From positions 62,001 to 126,000 of the forward strand of contig NZ_FOGO01000017.1 in the NCBI RefSeq assembly GCF_900111245.1: a stretch of DNA of 64,000 nt. The letters run 5' to 3'. This DNA comes from Streptomyces qinglanensis. GTDB lineage: Bacteria > Actinomycetota > Actinomycetes > Streptomycetales > Streptomycetaceae. The translations under genes and the position numbers were made by a program. This document shows, piece by piece, positions 1-8,911 of the stretch (the first letter of the stretch is position 1; each line of letters opens with the position of its first letter). The notes beneath the pieces were generated by a model. It searched no databases. It was not told the DNA's origin and saw only the letters and a program-made list of their open reading frames with translations.

Positions 1-1491
1 GATCTCGCACACGACCTGGCCCAGGTCGATGGACTCCGGCGGGTTGTTCTCGCGGTCGCACTTGACGTAGAAGGCTTCCTCCGCGGTGCGCCCGAAGAGC
101 GCACCGCGGCGCCACTCCTCGGTGAGGAAGCCGGTGATGTTGCGCCGGATGCTCGACCAGAGGCGGTCGTCGTTCGGCTCGAAGACGACCCACTGGGTGC
201 CCAGGAGGATCGACTCCTCCAGGTAGTTGAAGAGACGCCGCACGTTGAGGAAGCGCCAGGCGGGGTCCGACGAGAGCGTCCGGGCGCCCCAGATGCGGAT
301 CCCCCTGCCGGGGAAGGCGCGCACGCAGTTGACGCCGATGGGGTTGAGCAAGTCCTGCTCCCCCTTGCTGAGCCGGGTCTCCAGGTCCACGGCGCCGCGC
401 ACGACTTCGTTGGCCGGGGCTTTGTGGACACCGCGCTCGCCGTCGCTGCGCGCCCATACACCGGCGACGTGGCCGCTGGGCGGCACGAGCGTGTTGCGTC
501 CTGCGGACGGATCGAACACCTTGATCCACGGGTAGTAGAGGGCGGCGTGCGGCGAGTCGAACCCGGCCTCGTCGTTGCGCCAGGTGCGGACCCGCTGGGC
601 CGGCAGGCCCGGCGGGGTGTCGAGGACGGCGACCCGGTCGCCCATCTGCTCGCAGTGCGAGACGACGGCGAGCTGGACCGTCTTCACCCCCTCGGCGTCG
701 ATGTCGCCGCGCTGATGCGCACTCATCAGGTCCGGCACCGCGACCATGGTGATCTCGTCGATCGCCTCCAGCCCCGCGAAGCCGGTGCGGGCCGCCGCGT
801 CGCCGACGTACTCGGCGGGGTCCAGCCGCGCCACACCGTCCGGCGGGGTGCCGGGTGCCGGTGCCTCGGCGGGGGCGGTGGCCAGCGTGGCGCTCTGCTG
901 CTCCGGGCGGGAGGCGGAGGCGCCGGGGCGCTCGGCGACCTCGATGAGCTTGGAGTCCCGCGTCTGGGTCACCAGATAGCTCTTGACGTTCTTGCGGGTG
1001 GAGGCGTCGTAGGTCTCGGCCACCTTGCCGTTGTGCCGCACCACCAGGCGGAAGCGGTCCTCGGGCGGGTGCTCCCCCTCCGGTTCGGTCACCTCGACGG
1101 CGAGGTCCCCCTCGGCGCCGGACCTGGCCGAGACGAGGAAGCCGCCGATCGGCGTGGGCTCGGGCGTACCGCTGCCGGCAGGGGTGGCCGTCGTGGTCCC
1201 TCCGTCCCCGGCAGCGGCCTCCGGGGAAGGGCCTCCGACCCGGACCACATAGGCGGTTCCGCCGCCGTTGGCGAAGTACCCGTACACGGCGTGCGCGAGG
1301 TAGGTCCCCCGGGCGAAGGCGCCGAAGGTCTGCACGTACTGGTCCCAGTTGGTGACCAGCGTCGGGGTGTGGAACGGACCGGACTCCGCGAACCCGACGA
1401 AGGCGGCGACCGCGGTACCCACTCCCTCGATGGGCCGAGCTCCGGACTGCACCTCCTCCACATAGACGCCCGGGGTGAGGTACGACGGCAT
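1..1491 (-). CDS. eCIS/phage tail sheath protein, C-terminus cut by window edge
   Basis: Contractile sheath subunit of a phage-tail-like injection system; it polymerises around the inner tube and contracts to fire it. The frame reads from an ATG at 1491 with a GAAGGAG ribosome site 6 bases upstream and stays open to base 1, so 497 residues are visible. The start MPSYLTPGVYVEEV and the motif AAFVGFAESGPF are typical of sheath N-termini. The last visible residues, NPPESIDLGQVVCEI, match the end of the conserved sheath core, so probably only about 15-25 residues are missing. It follows the ATPase gene on the same strand after 239 bases. Inner tube, baseplate and spike genes should lie left of the window. 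Family assignment is firm; the target is unknown. Confidence 0.93.
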   Translation of the reverse strand, partial: MPSYLTPGVYVEEVQSGARPIEGVGTAVAAFVGFAESGPFHTPTLVTNWDQYVQTFGAFARGTYLAHAVYGYFANGGGTAYVVRVGGPSPEAAAGDGGTTTATPAGSGTPEPTPIGGFLVSARSGAEGDLAVEVTEPEGEHPPEDRFRLVVRHNGKVAETYDASTRKNVKSYLVTQTRDSKLIEVAERPGASASRPEQQSATLATAPAEAPAPGTPPDGVARLDPAEYVGDAAARTGFAGLEAIDEITMVAVPDLMSAHQRGDIDAEGVKTVQLAVVSHCEQMGDRVAVLDTPPGLPAQRVRTWRNDEAGFDSPHAALYYPWIKVFDPSAGRNTLVPPSGHVAGVWARSDGERGVHKAPANEVVRGAVDLETRLSKGEQDLLNPIGVNCVRAFPGRGIRIWGARTLSSDPAWRFLNVRRLFNYLEESILLGTQWVVFEPNDDRLWSSIRRNITGFLTEEWRRGALFGRTAEEAFYVKCDRENNPPESIDLGQVVCEI

Positions 1492-1629
1492 GCGCGCTCC
1501 TTCGGGTGGCCGCTGGGTCGCTGCCGAGTCTCGTGCGCCGAAGGGCAGGGCAGTAGGTCCCGGAGTCCTGGCCGGAGGGCAGACGTGCTGCCTTCCGGGG
1601 CACAGGGGACGGGGGCGGACGGCCCTTGC

Positions 1630-1700
1630 GCCCCGGTTCGGCCGGGCGCCCCGGTTCGGCCGGGCGTCCCAGTTCGGCCGCGCGCTCCGGTGCGGCCAGG
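1630..1700. repeat. four degenerate 18-bp tandem units
   Basis: The gap between sheath and ATPase genes (1492-1730) holds four consecutive 18-bp units. The first two (1630-1647, 1648-1665) are identical copies of gccccggttcggccgggc and the next two are diverged. Each unit is partly self-complementary. No gene was found in this gap. The array could affect transcript stability or termination between the two genes, but that is inference. Confidence 0.7.
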
Positions 1701-1730
1701 ACCGGGTGGGCGCTGCGGGACGGCCTCCCG

Positions 1731-3890
1731 TCACCCGGCCGCGGAAGGGCCGCTCTCCTTCGCGCCGTCCAGCCAGGGGCCGAACTCGCTCTCCAGCACC
1801 AGGCGGCCGAGTTTGCGGTACTCCTGCAGGACCGCCGAGACGACCTGCGCCGTCCCCAGCGGCTGTGCCGACTCCGCGGCCAGATAGGCCGCGGTCACCG
1901 CGCAGGCGCGGATGGAGCCGCCCGCCAGCTCGAAACGCTCGGCGCAGAAGTCCAGGTCGAGCCCGCCGTCCCGGGGGATCCGCGCGCCCAGGCACTGGTC
2001 CCACAGCGCGAGCCGCTGGTCGCGGTCGGGCATCGGGAACTCGGCGACCACGTCCAGCCGCCGGGTGAACGCCTCGTCGAGGTTGGCGCGCAGGTTGGTG
2101 GTGAGGACGGCGATCCCGTCGAACGACTCCATGCGCTGCAGCAGGTAGGCCGATTCGACGTTCGCGTGGCGATCGTGCGCGTCCTTGACCTGCGAGCGCT
2201 TGCCGAAGATGGCGTCGGCCTCGTCGAAGAGCAGGACGCCGTTGACCTCGGACGCCTGCGCGAAGATCCGTTCGAGGTTCTTCTCGGTCTCTCCGATGTA
2301 CTTGTCGACGACGGTGGACAGGTCGACCACGTACAGATCCATGCCCAGCGCGCCCGCGACGACCTCGGCCGACATGGTCTTGCCCGTACCGGACTCCCCC
2401 GCGAAGAGCGCGATCACCCCACGCCCGCGCCCTCCTCCGGGCCGCATCCGCCACTCCCCCAGCACCTGGTCCCGGTGGCGGGCGCGCAGCGCGAGTTCCC
2501 GGAGCTGTGCGCGCGTCGCGTCGGGCAGCACCAGGTCGGACCATCCGACAGCGGGCTCCACACGGCGCGCGAGCTGTTCGAGACCCGCGCCGTTCTGCGC
2601 GCGGGCGGCGAGGCGCACATCGCGCTCCGAGACCGGGCGCCGCTCGGCTGCGGCGCTGCGGACGGCGAGGGAGGCGGCCTTGCGGATCTGCTCCGCGCCG
2701 AGTCGCCAGGAGGCGACCTCCTCGGCCAGTCCGCCGCGCGGCGGGGCCGTCGCGCCCGGCAAGGGCACCCCGGCGGTCCCGCCCGCGGCGGCCAGCGCCC
2801 GCTCCCACCGCTGGAGACGGCTCGGCCTGCCGGGCGGGGCGACGGCGAAGGGCACCGGACTCTCCTGCGCCCACCGCGGGTCCCAGCCCGTGCGGCCGTA
2901 CAGGATCAGGGGCGTTCCGGCGGCCGTCTCGCACAGGTCGTACAGCAGCCGTGCCCGCTCGGGGCGCCGGAGTTCGAGCAGATCGACCGGGCCGGCGACG
3001 ATGCCGCCCGCGCCGAGCCGCGCCTCGAAGGCCGCCAGGTGCGGGAGGTGCGCCGGGGCGGGCGCGGCGAGGAGCGCGGCGAGGTCGAGCACGAGCGGGC
3101 GCAGCCCGGCGGAAGCGAGCGCGTCGAGGGCCACCGGGGCTGCGTCGCCGTCCGTCGCACGCAGGTACACCAGCGGGCTGCTCGTGGTCAGCAGGTCGCG
3201 CACCCGGCGGACGAGTTCCGGATCGGCGGCGCCGTCCGCCCGCCCCACGCGCACGATGCCGCGCAGCCGGTGGTCGATCTCGTCGTCCCCGAGCAGATAC
3301 GCCGTCACCCGGTCGGGTACGCGCAGGACCCGCGAGAGCAGCGGGCGGTCGGTCTCGGTGAGTTCCAGGACCCCGCGGCCGGCGAGCGGGGCGGCCGGTG
3401 AGAGGCGGAAGCGTCCGGGCCCTGCGGTGGGCAGACCGCACAGTTCCAGGGCGAGGCCGACGGTCGGCCGGCGCCGCGTCAGATCGTCGTTGAGGTAGCC
3501 GTAGAGAGGTTCGAACCGGGCGTCGAGGTCCGGTGCCACGGCCACCAGCAGCAGCTCGATGTCGAGGGGTGCCAGGCCGAATGCCTCGGCCAGCCGGCCG
3601 AGCGCCGAGCCGGGCGGCGGCAGGGCCGGCTCGACAGCCTCCACCGTCGCGGCGAGCGCGTCGCGCGGGGACTGCGCTGTGCGTCCGGCTGCCTCCGGGG
3701 TGAGGTACTGCCCGCGGTAGGGGTCGTCCGGCTCCGGGTCGACAGCGCGGCGGGCCGCCACCGCGGAGCGGACGCGCCGCTCGACGCGGGCGAATCGCGC
3801 CCACAGGTCGCCTTCCGTCCCGGCACCGGCTGCGGCCGGGCTGCCGGCCGCCGGACGGCCGCCGGAGTGGTTCCGCAGGCCGGCCGTCAC
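1731..3890 (-). CDS. AAA+ ATPase of the contractile injection system (Pvc15/Afp15 type)
   Basis: Cytoplasmic AAA+ ATPase of 719 residues, of the type found in every eCIS locus and thought to assist particle assembly or recycling. The N-terminal 400 residues are an eCIS-type region with AFGLAPLDIELLLVAVAP and YLNDDLTRRRPTVGLAL. The C-terminal AAA+ domain has Walker A GESGTGKT, Walker B LLFDEADAIFGKR, and a sensor/arginine-finger region TTNLRANLDEAFTRRLD. The start is the GTG at 3890, because it overlaps the stop of the DUF4255 gene as GTGA, a translational-coupling arrangement repeated at the next junction. The longer open frame upstream of 3890 is antisense-like sequence inside the neighbouring gene and was not used. 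Confidence 0.92.
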   Translation of the reverse strand: MTAGLRNHSGGRPAAGSPAAAGAGTEGDLWARFARVERRVRSAVAARRAVDPEPDDPYRGQYLTPEAAGRTAQSPRDALAATVEAVEPALPPPGSALGRLAEAFGLAPLDIELLLVAVAPDLDARFEPLYGYLNDDLTRRRPTVGLALELCGLPTAGPGRFRLSPAAPLAGRGVLELTETDRPLLSRVLRVPDRVTAYLLGDDEIDHRLRGIVRVGRADGAADPELVRRVRDLLTTSSPLVYLRATDGDAAPVALDALASAGLRPLVLDLAALLAAPAPAHLPHLAAFEARLGAGGIVAGPVDLLELRRPERARLLYDLCETAAGTPLILYGRTGWDPRWAQESPVPFAVAPPGRPSRLQRWERALAAAGGTAGVPLPGATAPPRGGLAEEVASWRLGAEQIRKAASLAVRSAAAERRPVSERDVRLAARAQNGAGLEQLARRVEPAVGWSDLVLPDATRAQLRELALRARHRDQVLGEWRMRPGGGRGRGVIALFAGESGTGKTMSAEVVAGALGMDLYVVDLSTVVDKYIGETEKNLERIFAQASEVNGVLLFDEADAIFGKRSQVKDAHDRHANVESAYLLQRMESFDGIAVLTTNLRANLDEAFTRRLDVVAEFPMPDRDQRLALWDQCLGARIPRDGGLDLDFCAERFELAGGSIRACAVTAAYLAAESAQPLGTAQVVSAVLQEYRKLGRLVLESEFGPWLDGAKESGPSAAG

Positions 3891-4594
3891 CGGCCGGGTC
3901 CTCGGCGTCGGCGCCGGACGGCCGGCGGGCGGCGCTCGCGCGGTGCGGAGAATCCCTCGGGGCCGGGGTCGGCGGCGCCCTGGTAGCGCAGCCGCCGTCC
4001 GGGCGCGGTGGGCGGCGTGGCCTCGGGGTCGGATTCCGGCCGCAGCACGAGCCCTTCGGTCACCAGCGGCCCCGCGGCGGTCCGCTCGCCGCCCAGCGGT
4101 GCGCAGACCCGCACGTCGATGGACGCCTTGGGTTCGCCGCCCAGCGCGGTCCACAGGTCCGAAGCCGAGGGGCCCTGCCTGCCGCGGCCTGCCGCCTCGA
4201 TGCCGACGGCCAGCCCGAGTTCGGCGAGGCTCCCGGTGTACAGCTCGGCGGGCAGCACGTCCATGCCGGTCAGACAGCGCAGTGCCTGGGAGAGCAGCCG
4301 GTGCTCGTCCTGCGGCCGGTTGGTCCACGCGGTCACCAGATAGGTCAGTTCGAACCAGCGCGGCAGGGCCTGCATGCCGACGGCGGCGCCGCTCTCGTCG
4401 TACTCCTGAGCCGTACCGCTGCGCCGCCGGGAGAGGTCCTCGCGGATGTCGTAGAGGAAGACGCTGATGGTCGGCGCGTTGCGGCGGGCGGCCCAGTCGC
4501 TGGTGGGCGCGTCGAAGACCAGCTCGACACCGCTGTCCTGGAGGCCGGAGCCGGACAGCAGCAGCCGCAGCGCCTCGTCGACTTCGTGGATCAC
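3887..4594 (-). CDS. DUF4255 (Pvc16 N-terminal-like) tail cap protein
   Basis: Protein of 235 residues of the DUF4255/Pvc16 family, which in characterised eCIS particles caps the tube and sheath at the end far from the baseplate. Visible family traits are the start VIHEVDEALRLLL, the motif TISVFLYDIRED near residue 45, and LPRWFELTYLVTAW. The last 35 residues are Pro/Arg rich and probably disordered. The GTG at 4594 overlaps the stop of the upstream TolB-like gene as GTGA, and its own stop overlaps the ATPase start the same way. The three genes are therefore translationally coupled. Confidence 0.88.
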   Translation of the reverse strand: MIHEVDEALRLLLSGSGLQDSGVELVFDAPTSDWAARRNAPTISVFLYDIREDLSRRRSGTAQEYDESGAAVGMQALPRWFELTYLVTAWTNRPQDEHRLLSQALRCLTGMDVLPAELYTGSLAELGLAVGIEAAGRGRQGPSASDLWTALGGEPKASIDVRVCAPLGGERTAAGPLVTEGLVLRPESDPEATPPTAPGRRLRYQGAADPGPEGFSAPRERRPPAVRRRRRGPGR

Positions 4595-7500
4595 CGGCGC
4601 GCCACCTCGTCGGGTGGCGCGACGCTGCCGCTGACCACCAGGAACGTGGTGCTGACCGGACTGAAGCCGGCGCCCTTCGCGAGGATTCTGCGCGGCCCCG
4701 TCGCGTCCTTGGAGAGGATCAGCAACTGGGCGGTGAAGCGTCCCGTGCCGCCGGGAAGGGCCGGTGCGGCCGCCGCGGTGATTCCGGGCTTCCAGCTCAG
4801 CCGCACCGGGGTGCCAGGGGGGAAGTCCTTGCCGCGTACCGAGGTGACGAACCCCGGCTTGCCGACTTCGGGGACGGCGACGATGCGGGGCTGCAGGATG
4901 CGCAGCCGCTCCTTGTCGACGTTGTCGCGCGGGTCGGCGTCGGTCCCGCTGGTCGACAGGGTCGCGGTGACGGTGGTCCGCAGCGCCTTGTCGGGTGCCA
5001 GCACGACGCGGAGGACGGTGGAGGCGCCCGGCGCCAGATCGCCCAGTGCGCACCGGCCGCCGGTGGAACACCCGGCGGGAAGCCGCCCGGCGGGAATGTC
5101 CGGCGGCAGTCCCAACTTCAGTCGCAGGCCGGTGGCCAGGGCGTTCCGCCCGTTGCGGACGGTGTAGGTCACCACGACGTGTCCGCCCACGTAGCCGGGT
5201 GCGGGCTGCGCCCGGACCGTCACACCGGGCCCGGCCGACGGCGTGCGCCGTGCGGGCGGTCGGGGTGGCGCGGAGCTCGGCGGGGGCGCGGAGCCCGGTG
5301 GGGGTGACGGGGAAGCCGACGGGGGCGGCGGGGGTGGGGCGTCGGCCTCGACGGGTACGACGGTGTCCGCCGCGTTGTCACCGGGCCGGGGGTCGACGAC
5401 CGCGCCGGATACCGACCATCCGACCTGCTGGTCCCCGACCGCCACCCCGGTGAGCCGGGCGGTGATCCGCACCTCGGCGCCGGGTGCGAGGACCCCCAGG
5501 GCGCACTGGGGTGTCGCCGCGGGGCAGTCTCCCGCGGTCGCGGTCAACCGCTCCAGGCGGACGCCCGGCGGCACCGCGACGGTGAGGGTGGTGGCGGGCG
5601 AGGGGGCCGGGCCGTGGTTGGTGACGGTGGCGGTGACCGAGCGGGTGCCGCCGACCCGCACCGCGGGCGCGGCGTCCGGCGCGTCCACCGACAGGTCGAC
5701 GGACTGCTGGTAGCTGGGCTCCTTCTGGCGTCCGGGCAGACCGTCGGTGAGCGGCGTCAGGCGGCCGGTCGCCGGCTCCAGGACGGAGAGGCCCTCGGGT
5801 GCGTTGGCGTCCACGGCCCGGCGCGAGCTGAGGACGAGCCGGCTGCCGTCCGGCGACCATGCCACGTCGCGCGGCTGGAACGGGCCCGTCGTGCGGGTGT
5901 CGGGCAGCTCGCGGCCGCAGGCACCGGTGCCTGCGGCGGCCGCGGCGGGCAGCAGGACCCGGCAGCCTTCCCCGTCGGCGCCGGTCAGCAGGATGCCGTT
6001 GCGTTCGTTGACCCGGCCGCCGCCGTCCTTGCGGTTGAACGCCACGTCCTTCCCGTCCGGTGAGAACGCCGGGCTGTCGTCGATCACCTGGCACTCGCCC
6101 GGGCAGTTCGCGGCGCTCAGGTCGCGCTGCCGCTCCAGCGCGTCCACCGGAGCGGTCCAGATGTGCTTGTTGCCGCCGTTCCCGCCGATGACCTGGGTGC
6201 GGGTGAAGGCGATGGTGGTGCCGTCCGCGGACCAGGTCGGCTGTGCGTCGCTGCGGTCGGCCTGCCCGGCGGGCGGGACGATCCGGTCGACGATCTCGCC
6301 CGTGGCCGCGTCCGCGACCAGGATACGGCCCGGTCCCGGCTCCCCGCCGGGACCGCGGGGCGAAGTCCGGGTGAAGGCGAGGAACTTGCCGTCGGGTGAG
6401 AAGGCGGGGTCGGTGTCCCGGTCGGCGGCGCCGCGTCCGGCCAGCGGCAGCGGGTGCGGGCTGGAACCGTCCGCCTCGGCGAGCCAGATGCGTTCGATCC
6501 GTCCCGCGTCGGAGTCCTCGAACCGGGTGACGACGATGCGTCTGCCGTCGGGGGTGTAGCTCTGCCGCTCCGTCCACGGGTCGTAGCCGTCCGCGGGATG
6601 GAACAGCGGATCGACCGCGGGGTCGGTGTTGGTGTAGGCGGCCGGGTCCTCCTTGAGGAGGGTCAGCCCGAGGTCGCGCGGATCGGAGCCGTCCTGCCGC
6701 GCGTCCTGGAGCGTGACCACGTTGCGGGCGGGGGCGCTGGTGCGGGTGACGACCGTCTCCCCGTCGTCGGCGGAGCCCAGCCAGGTGGGGGACGCCACGG
6801 CGCGGTCCTCCCTCAGCACCAGCCGGGCTCCCTCGTCCGAGCCGGCTCGCGCCCGGTAGACCCGCTCGGTCGTGGTGCAGACGCACTCCTCGTTCGGACT
6901 GAGGAACAGCACCTGGTCGCCGTCCGGCAGCCAGGCCGCCGACCGGGTCTTCCAGTCGGCCTGCCCACCGGCCAGGAGCGGTTCGTCGGTGCCCTGGCCG
7001 TCGGTGACCCGCAGCCGCGGGCCGGTGTCCGGGCCCGTGTCGAGGGTGTAGGCCACCAGGTCGCGGTGTGCCGGGTCGCCGGCGGGGTTCCACGTCGGCT
7101 CGGTGGCGTCACCGGCGGGACCGTCGCTGATCCGGGTCTGCGCCCCGCCCGCGACGGCGCGGGTGTAGATCTGCTTGCCGCGGAGCGGGTCGGCGTCGCT
7201 GGAGTACGCGATCCTGGTGCCGTCCGGGGAGTACGTCGGTGAGGTCTCGTCGGCGGGTGTGTCGGTGAGCCGGCGCAGCCCCGAGCCGTCGGTCCCCACC
7301 TGCCACAGGTCCCGTTGGCTGCCCGCGGACGAGGGCTCGGCGGAGTCGAACACCACGGATCCGCCGTCCGGGGCGAGGGCGGGGTGCCCGGCGTCCCGGC
7401 CGGTCGTCAGCTTGCGCACGGCACCGTCCTTGCCGCGCAGGTAGACCTGGGCCTTCGTGCTGTCCCGGAGGCTGGTGAACACCAGCAGGTCGCCGCGTGC

Positions 7501-7764
7501 GGAGGAGTGCTGGTCGAAGTGTGCGGGCCCGGGGCCGAAGAGCGGGTCGCTGGAGGCGGTGCCACTGACCCGCCCCATGCTGCGGTGTTCCGTACCGGCG
7601 AAGGCGATCCGCCCCGCATCGGCCCCCGGTTGCGCGCTCGGTGCGGCGAAGGCAGGCCGGGTTCCCGGCGGGGACGCGACCACGAGCAGCGGAAGCAACA
7701 GCACCAGGACCGCCGCCAGGCCGCCCTGCCTGGAGCGCCTCGCCGGGCCAACAGTGCCGGTCAC
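4591..7764 (-). CDS. secreted TolB-propeller protein with two DUF11-like domains, eCIS-linked
   Basis: Large exported protein of 1057 residues. The start is a GTG at 7764 with GAGGTGGG just upstream. The N-terminus has RRSRQGG followed by a hydrophobic stretch and an alanine-rich cleavage region, a Sec signal or anchor. Residues about 60-690 form a TolB/WD40-like beta-propeller with repeated blades such as FSPDGKFLAFTR, WSADGTTIAFTR and WSPDGSRLVLSS. Two DUF11/CARDB-like Ig domains follow (about 690-800 and 850-950), joined by a Pro/Ser linker, then an IPT-like end with VRGKDFPPGTPVRLSWK. It is coupled to the DUF4255 gene. A role at the cell surface or in membrane contact of the injection particle is inference from position only. 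Confidence 0.82.
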   Translation of the reverse strand: MTGTVGPARRSRQGGLAAVLVLLLPLLVVASPPGTRPAFAAPSAQPGADAGRIAFAGTEHRSMGRVSGTASSDPLFGPGPAHFDQHSSARGDLLVFTSLRDSTKAQVYLRGKDGAVRKLTTGRDAGHPALAPDGGSVVFDSAEPSSAGSQRDLWQVGTDGSGLRRLTDTPADETSPTYSPDGTRIAYSSDADPLRGKQIYTRAVAGGAQTRISDGPAGDATEPTWNPAGDPAHRDLVAYTLDTGPDTGPRLRVTDGQGTDEPLLAGGQADWKTRSAAWLPDGDQVLFLSPNEECVCTTTERVYRARAGSDEGARLVLREDRAVASPTWLGSADDGETVVTRTSAPARNVVTLQDARQDGSDPRDLGLTLLKEDPAAYTNTDPAVDPLFHPADGYDPWTERQSYTPDGRRIVVTRFEDSDAGRIERIWLAEADGSSPHPLPLAGRGAADRDTDPAFSPDGKFLAFTRTSPRGPGGEPGPGRILVADAATGEIVDRIVPPAGQADRSDAQPTWSADGTTIAFTRTQVIGGNGGNKHIWTAPVDALERQRDLSAANCPGECQVIDDSPAFSPDGKDVAFNRKDGGGRVNERNGILLTGADGEGCRVLLPAAAAAGTGACGRELPDTRTTGPFQPRDVAWSPDGSRLVLSSRRAVDANAPEGLSVLEPATGRLTPLTDGLPGRQKEPSYQQSVDLSVDAPDAAPAVRVGGTRSVTATVTNHGPAPSPATTLTVAVPPGVRLERLTATAGDCPAATPQCALGVLAPGAEVRITARLTGVAVGDQQVGWSVSGAVVDPRPGDNAADTVVPVEADAPPPPPPSASPSPPPGSAPPPSSAPPRPPARRTPSAGPGVTVRAQPAPGYVGGHVVVTYTVRNGRNALATGLRLKLGLPPDIPAGRLPAGCSTGGRCALGDLAPGASTVLRVVLAPDKALRTTVTATLSTSGTDADPRDNVDKERLRILQPRIVAVPEVGKPGFVTSVRGKDFPPGTPVRLSWKPGITAAAAPALPGGTGRFTAQLLILSKDATGPRRILAKGAGFSPVSTTFLVVSGSVAPPDEVARR

Positions 7765-7970
7765 CGCCCACCTCGCAGTCGGGGAAGGAGTCTCGTGCGC
7801 CGAGCGTCGCGCGGCGGGCCCGGGCCGGGCCAGGGCAGGAGTACCCGGACCGGGGGAAGCGGCGGCTGCTCTTTCGGGCAACAGCACCGGACCGGGCCGG
7901 CTGCGCTCTCCCGCCGGTCCGCCTCCCCTTCGCCCTGCCCCCGGTTGTCCCGGGCCGGGGCGCCGTGCGC

Positions 7971-8693
7971 TCAGATCAGTCCGTGGCGCATCGCGTAGCC
8001 GACGGCGTGCGCGCGGTTGCGCAGCCGCAGTCGTGTGGCGACCTCGTGCAGCACGTTCTTGACCGTCCGCTCCGAGTACGACGTCTTCTGGGCGATCTCG
8101 ACGGTGTCGAAGCCCTCCGACACCAGCCGCAGCATCTCGGCCTCCCGGGTCGTGAGGGTCGAGAGCGTCAGACCGCGCGGGTCGAGCACCGTGCGCTGCA
8201 GGGTGCCGACGTGTTCGAGCAGCTTGCCGAGCAGGTCGCCCGGAAGTACCCCCTCCCCGTTGGCCATCGCCGTGATCAGATGCAGGAGCCGGTCCTGGTC
8301 GGCCTCGGCTCGGCGCAGCACGGCGGCCACTCCGCACTCGATCATCGTCTGCAGGGCCGCCGCCTCGAACGAGCCGACCACCAGCCCGGTGCGGGTGGCC
8401 GTGTTGCGCTGCAGGCGGCGCAGCAGCCGGACGGCGGGGTCGTTCACCGTGTCCACGACCACCAGCGAGACCTGGGCCTGGTCCCCTTCAGCCTCCGGCA
8501 GCAACCGGACATCGGGCTGCTGGCGGAGCTGCTGGACGACACCGGCGTGCAGGATGCCGTCCTCCGCGTACAGGGCGACGGACACACGGGCTTTGCGGGC
8601 AGGGACGGGCGGTGCGGTGGGCAGGGCCGACGGCCAGGAGGCGGATCCCCTCCGGGCCGCAGTGGGAGAGTCGTGCTCGTCTGTGTGAGTCAT
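7971..8693 (-). CDS. LuxR-family regulator with pseudo-receiver domain
   Basis: DNA-binding regulator of 240 residues. The C-terminal 65 residues are a LuxR/FixJ helix-turn-helix: LTTREAEMLRLVSEGFDTVEIA, then SERTVKNVLHEVATRLRLRNR. The N-terminal half resembles a response-regulator receiver (VSVALYAEDGILHAGVVQQL, then VSLVVVDT) but lacks the normal acidic pocket, so it may not be phosphorylated. The ATG at 8693 was chosen because the conserved part starts soon after; the long upstream frame looks non-coding. It sits upstream of the eCIS genes and faces away from the membrane-protein gene at 8912, so it is the likely local regulator. Confidence 0.85.
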   Translation of the reverse strand: MTHTDEHDSPTAARRGSASWPSALPTAPPVPARKARVSVALYAEDGILHAGVVQQLRQQPDVRLLPEAEGDQAQVSLVVVDTVNDPAVRLLRRLQRNTATRTGLVVGSFEAAALQTMIECGVAAVLRRAEADQDRLLHLITAMANGEGVLPGDLLGKLLEHVGTLQRTVLDPRGLTLSTLTTREAEMLRLVSEGFDTVEIAQKTSYSERTVKNVLHEVATRLRLRNRAHAVGYAMRHGLI

Positions 8694-8911
8694 ATGCTCG
8701 GTACCCGTCTCTTCCGGATCTGCGGTGGGTGCGGTGGGACCGGCGGCGTCGGCCGGCCGATGCGGAGCCGGACTCCGGCCGCGGCGAAACGCGTCGGGTG
8801 TGCGGCCCCTCAAGGGCACGGTCCCGGTGGTCCAGGAGGGCATCCCGACTGCCCGCACATTGCCCCCGCCGCCCCTCCCGCGGGCCGGGCAGGGCGTCCT
8901 AGGTTCGCAAG
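8694..8911. promoter_or_regulatory. divergent intergenic region between LuxR regulator and membrane protein
   Basis: This gap of 218 bases must carry the promoters for both the leftward regulator/eCIS genes and the rightward membrane-protein gene. No clear -35/-10 pair or strong inverted repeat could be picked by eye. The rightward gene has almost no ribosome site before its GTG, so leaderless translation is possible. Confidence 0.4.

Noticed and set aside
424..3401. Long open frames on the plus strand across the sheath and ATPase genes
   Set aside because: They are antisense to well-matched eCIS genes, show Arg/Pro-rich low-complexity sequence, and have no ribosome sites. High GC produces such frames routinely.
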